Source of the DNA: Streptomyces griseoviridis
GTDB taxonomy: Bacteria > Actinomycetota > Actinomycetes > Streptomycetales > Streptomycetaceae
Reading direction: 5' to 3'
Length of the DNA stretch: 64,000 nt
Assembly (NCBI RefSeq): GCF_005222485.1
Contig: NZ_CP029078.1
Location: forward strand, 2,694,001-2,758,000
Part shown: positions 52,638-61,137 of the stretch, piece by piece
How the letters are laid out: the number at the start of each line of letters is the position of its first letter
Numbering within the stretch: the stretch's first letter is position 1
The notes under the pieces: generated by a model
Seen by the model: only the letters and a program-made list of their open reading frames with translations
Database searches by the model: none
What the model was told of the DNA's origin: nothing
Program-made: the position numbers and the translations under genes

Positions 52638-53236
52638 GGGCCGTGCGTGCCGTCCTGCGGCACCAGGCGCGGCTGTTCGGGAGCCTTCCGCCGTGGGTGC
52701 GGGCGCGCCAACCCGCCTCCGGTGGCGTCGAGTTCGGCTATGCGAAGGGGCAGGGGCCGATGCTGTTCGGGTTCGCCTTCGCCGGGCTCGTCGAGACGGT
52801 CACGATGGCCGTGCTGCTGCGCCACCACCCCGTCGCCCACCTGGTGATGCTCGTACTCGACGTATACGGCGTCCTGTTCGTCGTCGCGCTGCACGCGGCC
52901 TCCGTGGTACGGCCGCACCTCCTGGACGGCGGGACCCTGCGCGTCCGGCGGGCCGCCCAGCCCGAACTGCCCGTCCCGCTCGCCGACATCGCCTCCGTAC
53001 GACAGGAGTTGCGCGCCACCCACACCAGGGCGGACGGCGAACTCGACCTCGTCGTCGGCGCGCAGACCTCCGTCACCCTCGAACTGGTCCACCCTGTCCC
53101 CTATTTCACCTCCCTCGGACGGCGCCAGGAAGTCCGGCTGGTCCGCTTCCACGCCGACGACGCCGGCGCCGTCGTCCGCGCGGTCGAGCGGGCCAGGGGC
53201 GCGCTCTCGCCCCTCCCCTCCGATCCGGTCGGGTGA
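52634..53236 (+). CDS. Membrane protein with PH-like C-terminus
   Basis: 200 aa. Two TM helices (about 45-65 and 70-92, LVMLVLDVYGVLFVVALHAA) are followed by a soluble beta-rich domain with LRVRRAAQPELPVPLADIAS, resembling bacterial PH-like domains. ATG 52634 overlaps the merR stop by 4 nt. Function unknown; cotranscribed with MerR and possibly sensed or controlled by it. Confidence 0.82.
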   Translation: MRAVRAVLRHQARLFGSLPPWVRARQPASGGVEFGYAKGQGPMLFGFAFAGLVETVTMAVLLRHHPVAHLVMLVLDVYGVLFVVALHAASVVRPHLLDGGTLRVRRAAQPELPVPLADIASVRQELRATHTRADGELDLVVGAQTSVTLELVHPVPYFTSLGRRQEVRLVRFHADDAGAVVRAVERARGALSPLPSDPVG

Positions 53237-53336
53237 GGCGCGGCGGCCGGTGGGCGGCAGGGGCGTGCGGTGGACCGCGGGGCGGGGCGCGGTACGCCGT
53301 ACGCTGGCGCAGAGCTCGAACCGAAGGAGATCCTCC

Positions 53337-54119
53337 GTGCTTGTCCTGCTGCCGCCGTCCGAAGGCAAGGCACCGTCCGGCCGCGGTACCCCGCTGAAGC
53401 CGGAGTCGCTGTCGCTGCCGGGGCTCGCCGCCGCCCGTGAGGCCGTGCTCGGCGAGCTGGTCGAGCTGTGCGCGGGCGACGAGGAGAAGGCGATGGAGGT
53501 CCTGGGGCTGAGCGAGGGCCTGCGCGGCGAGGTCGCCAAGAACGCCGACCTGCGCACCGCCGGGGCGCGGCCGGCCGGCGAGATCTACACGGGCGTCCTC
53601 TACGACGCGCTCGGCCTCGCCTCCCTCGACACCGCGGCGAAGCAGCGGGCCGCGCGGTCGCTGCTGGTCTTCTCGGGGCTGTGGGGCGCGGTCCGGGTCA
53701 CCGACCGCATCCCCTCCTACCGCTGCTCGATGGGCGTCAGGCTGCCGGGGCTGGGGGCGCTCGGCGGGTTCTGGCGGGCGCCGATGGCGGACGTGCTGCC
53801 CGCGGCGGTCGGCGACGGGCTGCTCCTCGACCTGCGGTCAGCCGCGTACGCCACCGCCTGGAAGCCGAAGGGCGAGCTCGCGGAGCGCACGGCGAGCGTA
53901 CGGGTGCTGCACGCGCCGACCCGGAAGGTGGTCAGCCACTTCAACAAGGCGACCAAGGGGCGGATCGTGCGGAGCCTGCTGACGACGGGGACCGCGCCCA
54001 CGGGCCCCGCGGAGCTGGTGGAGGCGCTGCGCGACCTCGGCCACGAGGTGGAAGCCCAGGCTCCGGAACGGTCCGGTCGACCCTGGGCGCTGGACGTCCT
54101 GGTGTCCGAGATCCACTGA
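53337..54119 (+). CDS. yaaA: YaaA/UPF0246 peroxide-stress protein
   Basis: 260-aa member of the YaaA (DUF328) family, which limits intracellular free iron and helps DNA survive H2O2 stress in E. coli. Family motifs are clear: MLVLLPPSEGK at the start, then YTGVLYDALG, SGLWGAVR, DRIPSYRCSMG and VSHFNKATKGR (basic, DNA-binding cleft). GTG 53337 follows GAAGGAG. Its iron link fits the genome's iron block but there is no iron box here. Confidence 0.93.
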   Translation: MLVLLPPSEGKAPSGRGTPLKPESLSLPGLAAAREAVLGELVELCAGDEEKAMEVLGLSEGLRGEVAKNADLRTAGARPAGEIYTGVLYDALGLASLDTAAKQRAARSLLVFSGLWGAVRVTDRIPSYRCSMGVRLPGLGALGGFWRAPMADVLPAAVGDGLLLDLRSAAYATAWKPKGELAERTASVRVLHAPTRKVVSHFNKATKGRIVRSLLTTGTAPTGPAELVEALRDLGHEVEAQAPERSGRPWALDVLVSEIH

Positions 54120-54204
54120 CGCCCCCACGGTCCCCCACGGTCCACGCCCCACGTCCCAGCTCCCACGCCTCACCCTTCACCTCCCACGCCCCACCTCCCG
54201 CGCC

Positions 54205-54248
54205 TAGAATCCGTCGCGCATTGCAGCATGCGCAACACCCTTTGCGCA
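54205..54248 (+). promoter_or_regulatory. -10 box and inverted-repeat operator before the aldolase gene
   Basis: TAGAAT (54205-54210) is a good -10. TGCGCAA (54229-54235) and TTGCGCA (54242-54248) are exact inverse repeats with a 6-bp centre, lying downstream of the expected transcription start. A repressor site (GntR- or ROK-like) is plausible. Confidence 0.55.
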
Positions 54249-54268
54249 CCCTGCATCGCGTCGGCAGG

Positions 54269-54925
54269 ATGGCGGCCATGGTCACTCCCATATCCCCCGC
54301 CCCCTCCGTCCTGGGGCTCGCGCCCGTCATGCCCGTCGTCGTGATCGACGACGCCGCCGACGCCGTGCCGCTCGCGCGGGCCCTGGTCGCGGGTGGGCTG
54401 CCCGCGATCGAGGTGACCCTGCGCACGCCCGCCGCGCCGGCCGCGATCCGGGCCATCGCCGACGCGGTGCCTGACGCGGTCGTCGGAGCCGGGACGGTGA
54501 TCACGCCCGCGCAAGTGACCGAGGCCGTCGGCGCAGGGGCCCGGTTCCTGGTCAGCCCCGGCTGGACGGACACGCTCCTCGACGCGATGCGGGCGTCCGG
54601 GGTGCCGTTCCTGCCGGGGGTGTCGACCACCTCGGAGGTGGTGGCGCTGCTGGAGCGCGGGGTGCGGGAGATGAAGTTCTTCCCGGCGCAGGCCGCAGGC
54701 GGTACCGCGTATCTGCGGTCGCTGGCCGGGCCGCTCCCGCAGGCGCGCTTCTGCCCGACCGGCGGCATCGGCGCCGCGAACGCTCCGGAGTACCTTGCGC
54801 TGCCCAACGTCGGCTGTGTGGGCGGCACGTGGATGCTGCCCGCGGACGCGGTGGCGTCCGGCGACTGGCAACGGATCGAGAGCCTGGCCCGCGAGGCGTC
54901 GGCGCTCGGCCGACAGAACGGCTGA
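54269..54925 (+). CDS. eda: KDPG/KHG aldolase (Entner-Doudoroff-type)
   Basis: 218-aa class I aldolase that splits 2-keto-3-deoxy-6-phosphogluconate or 4-hydroxy-2-oxoglutarate. Family residues visible: AIEVTLRT (catalytic Glu), VVGAGTVITPAQV, PFLPGVSTTSEV and the Schiff-base Lys in VREMKFFPAQAAGG, then FCPTGGIG. No 6-phosphogluconate dehydratase gene is adjacent. ATG 54269 (MAAM) is chosen; ATG 54278 is equally possible. The last codons run into an 8-bp microsatellite. Confidence 0.93.
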   Translation: MAAMVTPISPAPSVLGLAPVMPVVVIDDAADAVPLARALVAGGLPAIEVTLRTPAAPAAIRAIADAVPDAVVGAGTVITPAQVTEAVGAGARFLVSPGWTDTLLDAMRASGVPFLPGVSTTSEVVALLERGVREMKFFPAQAAGGTAYLRSLAGPLPQARFCPTGGIGAANAPEYLALPNVGCVGGTWMLPADAVASGDWQRIESLAREASALGRQNG

Positions 54926-54995
54926 GCGGCAGGACGGCAGAACGGCAGAACGGCAGAACGGCAGAACGGCTACACGGCTACACGGCTACACGGCT
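54916..54995. repeat. 8-bp microsatellite spanning the eda stop codon
   Basis: Ten exact-period 8-bp units: GAACGGCT, GAGCGGCA, GGACGGCA, three GAACGGCA, GAACGGCT and three ACACGGCT. The first unit encodes the last residues of the aldolase and contains its TGA stop region (54923-54925). Slippage would not change the reading frame upstream of the stop. Confidence 0.85.
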
Positions 54996-55073
54996 GAGAC
55001 GTACGACAGTTGGACACCGCGTCCGAGCAACGCCCGCCCTGGAACGGCGCGTTGCCAGGCCACGCCCGGTCGG

Positions 55074-56453
55074 TCAGCGCAGGTGCGAGGTGTCGTTGAA
55101 GAGGCGGACACTCGCGTTGCCGTCGGCGTAGTAGGCGACCGTGGACAGCGACGCGGCCGACAGTTCCATGCGGAACAGGGCCTCGGGCGGGGCGCCGAGG
55201 GCCAGTCGGATCAGCGTCTTGACGGGCGTGACATGGGTGACGAGCAGGACCGTGCGGCCCGCGTACGCGGCGACCAACCGGTCCCTGGCGGCGGCGATCC
55301 GCACCGCCGCCGTCTCGAAGCTCTCCCCGCCGCCGGTCGGTTCGACCGCGGGGTCGGCGAGCCAGGCGTTCAGGTCCTCGGGGTGCCGTTCGCGGACCTC
55401 GCCGAAGGTGAGGCCCTCCCAGGCACCGAAGTCGGTCTCGCGCAGACCGTCGTCGACGTGTACGTCGAGGCCGAGGCGGGCGGCGACGATCCCGGCCGTC
55501 TCCCTGGTCCTGGCCAGCGGTGACGCCACGACCGCCTGCACGGTCCCGCGTCGCGCCAGCGCCTCCGCGACCCGGCGGGCCTGCTCCCGTCCGACGTCGG
55601 AGAGCGACGGGTCGCTCCCGCCGCTCCCGGAGAATCGCTTCTGCGGAGTGAGCGGGGTCTCGCCGTGCCGCAGCAGTACGAGCGTGGCGGGCGCTCCCAG
55701 GTCTGCGGGGGCCCAGCCGGGAGCGGCGACGGCCCGCGCGGCCCGCCGATCAGCACCGGCCCTGCCACCGGAATCGGCCCCACCGGACACCCCAGCCGAC
55801 GATGAATCCGAGGTCGGGGGTGAGGTCGAGGGCGAGGTCGAGTTCGGGTTCGCGGTCGAGTTCGGGTTCGGGGTCGCGGCTGACGCCTTGGTCGAAGCCG
55901 CCGTCGTCGCTGAAGCCGCCGTCGTCTCCGAATCCGCCGCGCCCGCCGTATCGGAAGCCCCCGCCGTATCGGAAGCACTCGCCCTATCGGAAGCCCCCGC
56001 CGCGTCCACCGGCCTCGCCGCGTCCACCGCTCCCGCCGCGTCCACCGCCCCCGCCGCGTCCATCGCCTCGTTCGCCAAGCGGTCCGCGTGCTTGTTTCGC
56101 TCGCGGGGGATCCACTCGTACGTCACCCGGTCCGCCGGGAACACCCGGGACGCCTCCAGGGCCAGCGGCTTCATGTCGGGGTGTTTGATCTTCCAGCGGC
56201 CCGACATCTGCTCCACGACGAGCTTGGAGTCCATCCGGACGTGCACGGTGGCGGTCGGGTCGAGGGAATGGGCGGTGCGCAGGCCCGCCAGGAGTCCCCG
56301 GTACTCGGCGACGTTGTTCGTGGCGACGCCGATCGACTCGTTCGCCTCCGCCACCGTCTCCCCCGTGGCCGCGTCGATCACCACGGCGCCGTAGCCGGCG
56401 GGCCCCGGGTTGCCCCGTGATCCGCCGTCCGCCTCGACGATGAACTCCCGCAC
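55074..56453 (-). CDS. Bifunctional RNase HI/acid phosphatase (phosphoglycerate-mutase fold)
   Basis: 459 aa. Domain 1 is RNase H type I: EADGGSRGNPGPAGYG, then E in NVAEYRGLL, D in VRMDSKLVV and the final D in NKHADRLAN. Domain 2 is a histidine phosphatase (CobC/PGAM): LRHGETPLTPQKRFSG, SPLARTRETA, and the second His in VTHVTPVK. They are joined by a ~90-residue Ala/Ser/Asp-rich linker with repeated VDAAGA and SDTAGAS units. Mycobacterial homologues (Rv2228c type) have both activities. GTG 56453. It belongs to a zinc-ribbon/Nif3 cluster. Confidence 0.95.
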   Translation of the reverse strand: MREFIVEADGGSRGNPGPAGYGAVVIDAATGETVAEANESIGVATNNVAEYRGLLAGLRTAHSLDPTATVHVRMDSKLVVEQMSGRWKIKHPDMKPLALEASRVFPADRVTYEWIPRERNKHADRLANEAMDAAGAVDAAGAVDAARPVDAAGASDRASASDTAGASDTAGAADSETTAASATTAASTKASAATPNPNSTANPNSTSPSTSPPTSDSSSAGVSGGADSGGRAGADRRAARAVAAPGWAPADLGAPATLVLLRHGETPLTPQKRFSGSGGSDPSLSDVGREQARRVAEALARRGTVQAVVASPLARTRETAGIVAARLGLDVHVDDGLRETDFGAWEGLTFGEVRERHPEDLNAWLADPAVEPTGGGESFETAAVRIAAARDRLVAAYAGRTVLLVTHVTPVKTLIRLALGAPPEALFRMELSAASLSTVAYYADGNASVRLFNDTSHLR

Positions 56454-56465
56454 GGCGTACGCCCC

Positions 56466-57209
56466 TTACAGGCCGGACTCGGAGGTGCGGACCAGGATGC
56501 GACGGCAGTTCTCGCAGCGCACGACGGTGTCGGGCGCGGCCGCGCGGATCTCGTTGATGTCGGTGATCGCCAGCTCCTGGCGGCAGCCCTGGCAGGTCCG
56601 CTGGTAGAGCTTGGCCGCGCCGATGCCGCCCTGCTGCCCGCGCAGCTTGTCGTACAGCTTCAGCAGGTCGTCCGGGATGGTGGCGGAGACGACCTCGCGC
56701 TCCTTGGTCGCGGTCGCCACCTCGCCGTCGATGCCCTCGAAGGCGGCGTCGCGGCGGGCCGTCGCGTCGTCGATCTTGCCCTGGACGGCGCCGACCCGCT
56801 CGGTCAGCTCGGCCACCCGCTCCTGCGCGGACTCACGGCGCTCCATGACCTCCAGGACGACGTCCTCCAGGTCGCCCTGGCGCTTGGCGAGGGAGGTGAT
56901 CTCGCGCTGGAGGTTCTCCAGGTCCTTGGGCGAGGTGACCGCCCCGGTGTCCAGGCGCTTCTGGTCGCGGGCGGCGCGCTGGCGCACCTGGTCCACGTCC
57001 TGTTCGGCCTTGGTCTGCTCGCGGGAGCAGTCGCTCTCCTCGGTCTGCGCGGCGACCAGGAGGTCCCGCAGCTGCGTGTGGTCCTTGGTCAGCGACTCGA
57101 TCTCGGCGTGCTCGGGCAGCGACCGGCGCCGGTGCGCGAGCTGCTGGAGGCGGACGTCGAGGGCCTGGACGTCGAGAAGGCGGATCTGGTCGGCGGGCGC
57201 GGCGTTCAG
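56466..57209 (-). CDS. Coiled-coil zinc-ribbon protein (CdsZ/DUF164-like)
   Basis: 247 aa. Residues about 10-180 are long alpha-helical coiled-coil (LQQLAHRRRSLPEHAEIESL ... TKAEQDVDQVRQRAARDQK). The C-terminus is a four-cysteine ribbon, TCQGCRQELA and VRCENCRRIL. It is cotranscribed between Nif3 and RNase H genes, the usual actinobacterial order. The apparent start is CTG 57209: CTG overlaps the Nif3 TGA as CTGA, and GGAG precedes it. The alternatives are internal ATG or GTG codons well inside the conserved helix. Confidence 0.9.
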   Translation of the reverse strand: MNAAPADQIRLLDVQALDVRLQQLAHRRRSLPEHAEIESLTKDHTQLRDLLVAAQTEESDCSREQTKAEQDVDQVRQRAARDQKRLDTGAVTSPKDLENLQREITSLAKRQGDLEDVVLEVMERRESAQERVAELTERVGAVQGKIDDATARRDAAFEGIDGEVATATKEREVVSATIPDDLLKLYDKLRGQQGGIGAAKLYQRTCQGCRQELAITDINEIRAAAPDTVVRCENCRRILVRTSESGL

Positions 57210-58054
57210 TTGGGGGCTCCAGGTGAAGGGGAGTGGCTGGTCCAGGGGTCGGTGACCGTCCGCGAGACGTGGACCCGCAGGTCCCAGCCGTGGCGGTCGG
57301 AGATCTCGTCGAGCTGGGTCGCCGCCAGCTCGCACCAGGGCCACTCGGTGGCCCAGTGCGCCGCGTCGAGCAGCGCGAGAGGTCGGTGGGCGCGGTCCGC
57401 GAGGAACTCGGACGCCGGGTGGTGGCGCAGGTCGGCGGTGAGGAAGGCGTCGACGCCCGCCGCGCGGACGTGGTCGAAGAGGCTGTCGCCCGAGCCGCCG
57501 CTGACGGCGACGGTGCGGACGGTCGCCTCGGCGTCGCCCGCGACCCGGATGCCGTGCGCGGTGGCGGGCAGCCGGGCGGCGGCGCGCGCGGCCAGCTCGG
57601 CGACGGTGACGGGGTGGTCGAGCTCGCAGACGCGGCCCAGGCCGCGGCGGCCCTCCGGGTCGGTCGGGTCCGGCACCAGGGGGCGCACGACGCGCAGTCC
57701 GAGGGCGCCGGCCAGCGCGTCCGAGACGCCGGGGTCGGCGGTGTCCGCGTTGGTGTGGGCGACGTGCAGGGCGATGTCGTGCTTGATCAGGGTGTGCACG
57801 ACGCGGCCCTTGAAGGTGTGGGCCGCGACCGTCGTCGTCCCGCGCAGATAGAGCGGGTGGTGGGTGATCAGCAGGTCGGCGCCGAGCTTCACGGCCTCGT
57901 CGACGATCTCCTGGACCGGGTCGACGGCGAACAGGACCCGGGAGACCTCCTGGTCGGGGTCGCCCGCGACCGTGCCGACCGCGTCCCAGGACTCGGCCCG
58001 CTCGGCGGGCCACAGGTTCTCCAGCGCGGCGATGACTTCAGACAGACGGGGCAC
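57206..58054 (-). CDS. Nif3-like dinuclear metal-centre protein
   Basis: 282-aa member of the NIF3/YqfO (GTP cyclohydrolase I type 2) family. Motifs seen: LLITHHPLYLRGT (metal-binding His pair), ALHVAHTNADTADPG, and the C-terminal FLTADLRHHPASEF and LLDAAHWATEWP. A bimetallic hexamer; the cellular role is uncertain. GTG 58054. Its stop overlaps the CTG start of the zinc-ribbon gene by 4 nt. Confidence 0.93.
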   Translation of the reverse strand: MPRLSEVIAALENLWPAERAESWDAVGTVAGDPDQEVSRVLFAVDPVQEIVDEAVKLGADLLITHHPLYLRGTTTVAAHTFKGRVVHTLIKHDIALHVAHTNADTADPGVSDALAGALGLRVVRPLVPDPTDPEGRRGLGRVCELDHPVTVAELAARAAARLPATAHGIRVAGDAEATVRTVAVSGGSGDSLFDHVRAAGVDAFLTADLRHHPASEFLADRAHRPLALLDAAHWATEWPWCELAATQLDEISDRHGWDLRVHVSRTVTDPWTSHSPSPGAPN

Positions 58055-58251
58055 GGGAAAAGGCTACCTGCCTGATCCGCGCGGCTGAACCGGTGCGGGG
58101 GGCCGGGTCCGGCCGGAGGCGCCGGTCAGCACACACGCCTCCGGTACCTCTGGCGAATCGTTCCTGTGCCACCCGTATGTGTGAAGGTCGGCTCGGGGTT
58201 CCCCCGCCCGTGCGTGCGAAAACTAGCTTCGTGGCCGGAGGTGACCAGACG

Positions 58252-59862
58252 ATGACAGCCTGTGCGATCGAGTCCGGAACGACCCGGGAGAGCGGCTCCG
58301 CGCCCGGGGACGGTTCTGGGGCGGAGGGCGGTTCTGGGGCGGGAAGCGGTTCCGGGGCGGAGGGCGGTTCCGCGGCGGGAGGTGGCTCTGCGACGGTGGG
58401 CGGTTCCGGGGCGGGGAGCGGCTCTGCGACGGTGGGCGGCTCTCCGTCGGCCGACCGCGCGAGCGGCGCGGACAGCGCCTCCACCGCCGACGGCGCCATC
58501 ACCTCGGGCCGCCCCACTCCCATCCCCGCCACCACCCCCACTCCCATCCCCGCCGCCGCCCCGTCGTCATGCGTCATCACCGCTGACGGCGCCTACGCCG
58601 CCCGTCTCGCCCCGCACGGCGACTGCTGGTTCCCCGAGCGCTGGACGCTGGACGGCCCGGAGCCGTACGCCGTGCCGCTGCCCGGCAACCAGCCCGAGGA
58701 GCCCGGCACCGAGGTGCAGCCGATGCGCGACGGCAGGGTGCTGATCCGCCGCCCGACCGCGGGACGCCACGTCTTCTCGCTGCTGTATCCGACCGGGCCC
58801 GCCACCGGCGAGCTGCTGATCGGCGCCGTCGAGTGCCCGGACGGCGGCGCCCGGCTGCGGCTGCTGCCGCCCGCGCCCTGCGGTGAGAAGGCGTACGCCC
58901 TCGCCGTCGGCCGCCGGTCGAGCACGGTGTGGCTGGTGGCGGGCGGCGCCTTCGGCCCCGAGCACCTGGCGGAGATCCCGGGCCGCTGCTCGGGCGGCGT
59001 CTGGCTCGACCGCGTCGGGCGGCTGCTCGCCCTCGACCGCGAGGTCGGCGGGCGGACCAAGACGGTGGTGGTGGACCTGGAGCGAGGCGGCGAGGTGACG
59101 CCCCTCCTCCAGATCTCCGCCGAGAGCGACGACCGGCTGCTGCTGGCCGACCCGGACAGCGGGCTGCTGCTGATCCGCTCCGACGCACCCTCCCCCGGCG
59201 AACGGCGTTTGGGCTGGGGGGTGTTGGGCAGCACCCTGCCGGTGCGGTTCCCGGAGAGCCTGCGGCTGCCGGACTGCGCGCTGACGCCGTTCGCGATCCA
59301 GCCGGGTCAGGTACTGACGCCGGAGAGCTGCGCGGTGGCGGTAAGGGTGGCGGGACCGATGGGCGACTGGGTCGGGGTCTGGCGGCCCGACCGACGGCAG
59401 ATCCACCATTTCCCGGCCCCTGCGGGGTGGTTGGCGGGCACGGGACTGTGGTCGAGGGACGGCGTGCTCCAACTGCCCTACACGACGGGCGAGATGCCCT
59501 GCGGGGTGGCCCGGGTGACGGCACCGTGGACCCCGGCGGAGACGTCAGGAGCCACGGAAGCCACGACGGCAACGACGACGACGGCGACGAGCGCCACGGG
59601 AGCGACGGGAGCGACGGGAGCGACAAGCATCACGGTAGCCACGTGCACCACAGGCACCACGTGCATCACAGGCACCACACGCACCACAGGAGTCCCCTCC
59701 CCCGCCGAAGCGTCGGACACCCCCGCAGCCTCAGACGCCACCGGAGCCCCGGCCACACCAGCTCCCCCGATCCCCACGATCCCTGCGGCCCCCGCGCCCC
59801 CCATCACCCCGCGTCCCGTCCCCCTGCGGGAAGCCCCGTTGGGACGGCTTGTAACGAAATAG
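58252..59862 (+). CDS. Large conserved Streptomyces protein with Gly/Ser-rich N-terminus
   Basis: 536 aa. GGAGGTG 8 nt before ATG 58252 fixes the start. Residues about 15-85 are Gly/Ser/Ala low-complexity (SGAEGGSGAGSGS units). The central ~330 residues are beta-rich (WFPERWTLDGPEPYAV; RRSSTVWLVAGGAF; DREVGGRTKTVVVDLERGG; SLLYPTGPATGELL), suggesting a beta-propeller-like scaffold. The C-terminal ~80 residues are Thr/Ala/Pro repeats (TTTATSATGATGATG). No catalytic motif is recognised. Promoter TAGCTT lies upstream. Such proteins occur in Streptomyces genomes without known function. Confidence 0.8.
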   Translation: MTACAIESGTTRESGSAPGDGSGAEGGSGAGSGSGAEGGSAAGGGSATVGGSGAGSGSATVGGSPSADRASGADSASTADGAITSGRPTPIPATTPTPIPAAAPSSCVITADGAYAARLAPHGDCWFPERWTLDGPEPYAVPLPGNQPEEPGTEVQPMRDGRVLIRRPTAGRHVFSLLYPTGPATGELLIGAVECPDGGARLRLLPPAPCGEKAYALAVGRRSSTVWLVAGGAFGPEHLAEIPGRCSGGVWLDRVGRLLALDREVGGRTKTVVVDLERGGEVTPLLQISAESDDRLLLADPDSGLLLIRSDAPSPGERRLGWGVLGSTLPVRFPESLRLPDCALTPFAIQPGQVLTPESCAVAVRVAGPMGDWVGVWRPDRRQIHHFPAPAGWLAGTGLWSRDGVLQLPYTTGEMPCGVARVTAPWTPAETSGATEATTATTTTATSATGATGATGATSITVATCTTGTTCITGTTRTTGVPSPAEASDTPAASDATGAPATPAPPIPTIPAAPAPPITPRPVPLREAPLGRLVTK

Positions 59863-59960
59863 TGCCGGTCGGCGCGGGCGGCTGGATACGACGGGTGGGC
59901 GGCCGGTTAAAATCGCTCGGCTGTGAGAAAAAGATCATGTTTACGGGGTGAATTCTTTCG

Positions 59961-60116
59961 ATGAGCGACTCCAGCACGACCAAGACGCCGTCCGACGACG
60001 TCCAGCAGGACGTCGGTCACGGCAGGCACCGCGGTGAGGTCTCGGCCCAGGAGGTCCGCGCGACCCCCAACGGCCGGCACCGCAAGCCGGAGCCTGCCGG
60101 GGCGGCAGCGGCCTGA
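59961..60116 (+). CDS. 51-aa basic/acidic small protein
   Basis: Too short for routine ORF calling but clean: ATG 59961, MSDSSTTKTPSDDVQQDVGH ... NGRHRKPEPAGAAAA, TGA 60114-60116. It is fully hydrophilic with two GRHR motifs (GHGRHRGE and NGRHRKPE). A terminator hairpin follows immediately, supporting a real gene. A weak GGGG site lies 5' of the start. Function unknown. Confidence 0.7.
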   Translation: MSDSSTTKTPSDDVQQDVGHGRHRGEVSAQEVRATPNGRHRKPEPAGAAAA

Positions 60117-60130
60117 GCAGCGCGCAGGCG

Positions 60131-60166
60131 AAGGGGGCGGTCCGCCGAACGGCGGGCCGCCCCCTT
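60131..60166. terminator. Strong bidirectional hairpin
   Basis: AAGGGGGCGGTCCGCCG (60131-60147) pairs with CGGCGGGCCGCCCCCTT (60150-60166) with one G-T pair. It lies between the 51-aa gene (plus) and the SDR gene end (minus). Confidence 0.8.
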
Positions 60167-60187
60167 CCCGTTGGCCTCAGCCCCGCC

Positions 60188-61126
60188 TCAGCCCCGCTTC
60201 AGCCCCAGCACCTCCGCCGCCGCGAACGTCTCGCCCTCCGGGCGGTCCGCGTAGTGCGGGGTGAGGAGCGCGTCCAGCTCGTCGTAGTCGAAGGTGTCCC
60301 GCGCGCTGTCGAACTTGGCCACCACCCGCGGCCGTTCGACGATCGCGACCATCCCGCCGTGGACGACGATGAGCTGTCCGTTGATCCGCGCGGCGGCCGG
60401 CCCGGCCAAGTAGCCGACGAGGGGGGCGACATGCTCGACCGCGAGCGGGTCGGGCTCGTCGTCGGGGGCGCCGAACCCGGCGAAGACGTCCTCGGTCATC
60501 CGGGTGCGGGCGCGCGGGCAGATGACGTTGGCGGTGACCCCGTACTTGGCGAGGGCGAGCGCCGTCGAGGTGGTCAGGCCGACGATCCCGCCTTTCGCCG
60601 CCGCGTAGTTGGGCTGTCCCGCCGAACCGGCCAGGAACGCCTCCGACGCGGTGTTCACGATCCGCCCGTAGACCGGGGCACCCGACTTCTTGGACTGCTC
60701 ACGCCAGTGCGCGGCGGCGAAGCGGGTCGTGTTGAAGTGGCCTTTGAGGTGGACCCTGATCACCGAGTCCCACTCGTCCTCGGACATCGAGAAGACCATC
60801 CGGTCGCGCAGGATGCCTGCGTTGTTGACCAGGATGTCCAGTCCGCCGAACGCCTCGACCGCCGCCCCCACCAACTCCTCGGCCCGCGCGAAGTCGGCGA
60901 CGTCCCCGGTGTGGGCGAGGGCCTGCCCGCCCGCCGCGCGGATCTCGGCGGCGACCTCCTCGGCGGGCCCTCCGGAGGCGGCGCCCGAGCCGTCACGGCC
61001 CGACTGTCCGAAGTCGTTGACGACGACACGGGCGCCGAGCCGGGCGAGTTCGAGCGCCTCGGCACGGCCGAGCCCGCGTCCGGCGCCCGTGACGATCGCG
61101 GAGCGCCCTTCCAGTGGCAGCGACAC
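60188..61126 (-). CDS. SDR dehydrogenase of the Hsd4A/3-hydroxyacyl type
   Basis: 312-aa SDR resembling the actinobacterial (3R)-hydroxyacyl/steroid-CoA dehydrogenase group. Cofactor loop VTGAGRGLGRA, acidic VVNDFGQSGRD loop insert, NNAG (LVNNAGILRD), catalytic Ser in IVNTASEAFLAG and YxxxK in QPNYAAAKGG. The long 'GSGAASGGPAEE' loop and C-terminal extension (to LGLKRG) match the steroid/acyl-CoA group. GTG 61126 follows GGAGG. The alcohol dehydrogenase gene ends 11 bp upstream. Confidence 0.9.
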   Translation of the reverse strand: MSLPLEGRSAIVTGAGRGLGRAEALELARLGARVVVNDFGQSGRDGSGAASGGPAEEVAAEIRAAGGQALAHTGDVADFARAEELVGAAVEAFGGLDILVNNAGILRDRMVFSMSEDEWDSVIRVHLKGHFNTTRFAAAHWREQSKKSGAPVYGRIVNTASEAFLAGSAGQPNYAAAKGGIVGLTTSTALALAKYGVTANVICPRARTRMTEDVFAGFGAPDDEPDPLAVEHVAPLVGYLAGPAAARINGQLIVVHGGMVAIVERPRVVAKFDSARDTFDYDELDALLTPHYADRPEGETFAAAEVLGLKRG

Positions 61127-61137
61127 AGGGACCTCCG

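Noticed and set aside
58093..58251. Upstream extension of the 536-aa protein
   Set aside because: The strong GGAGGTG site is 8 nt before ATG 58252, and the extension is arginine-rich and lacks an SD.
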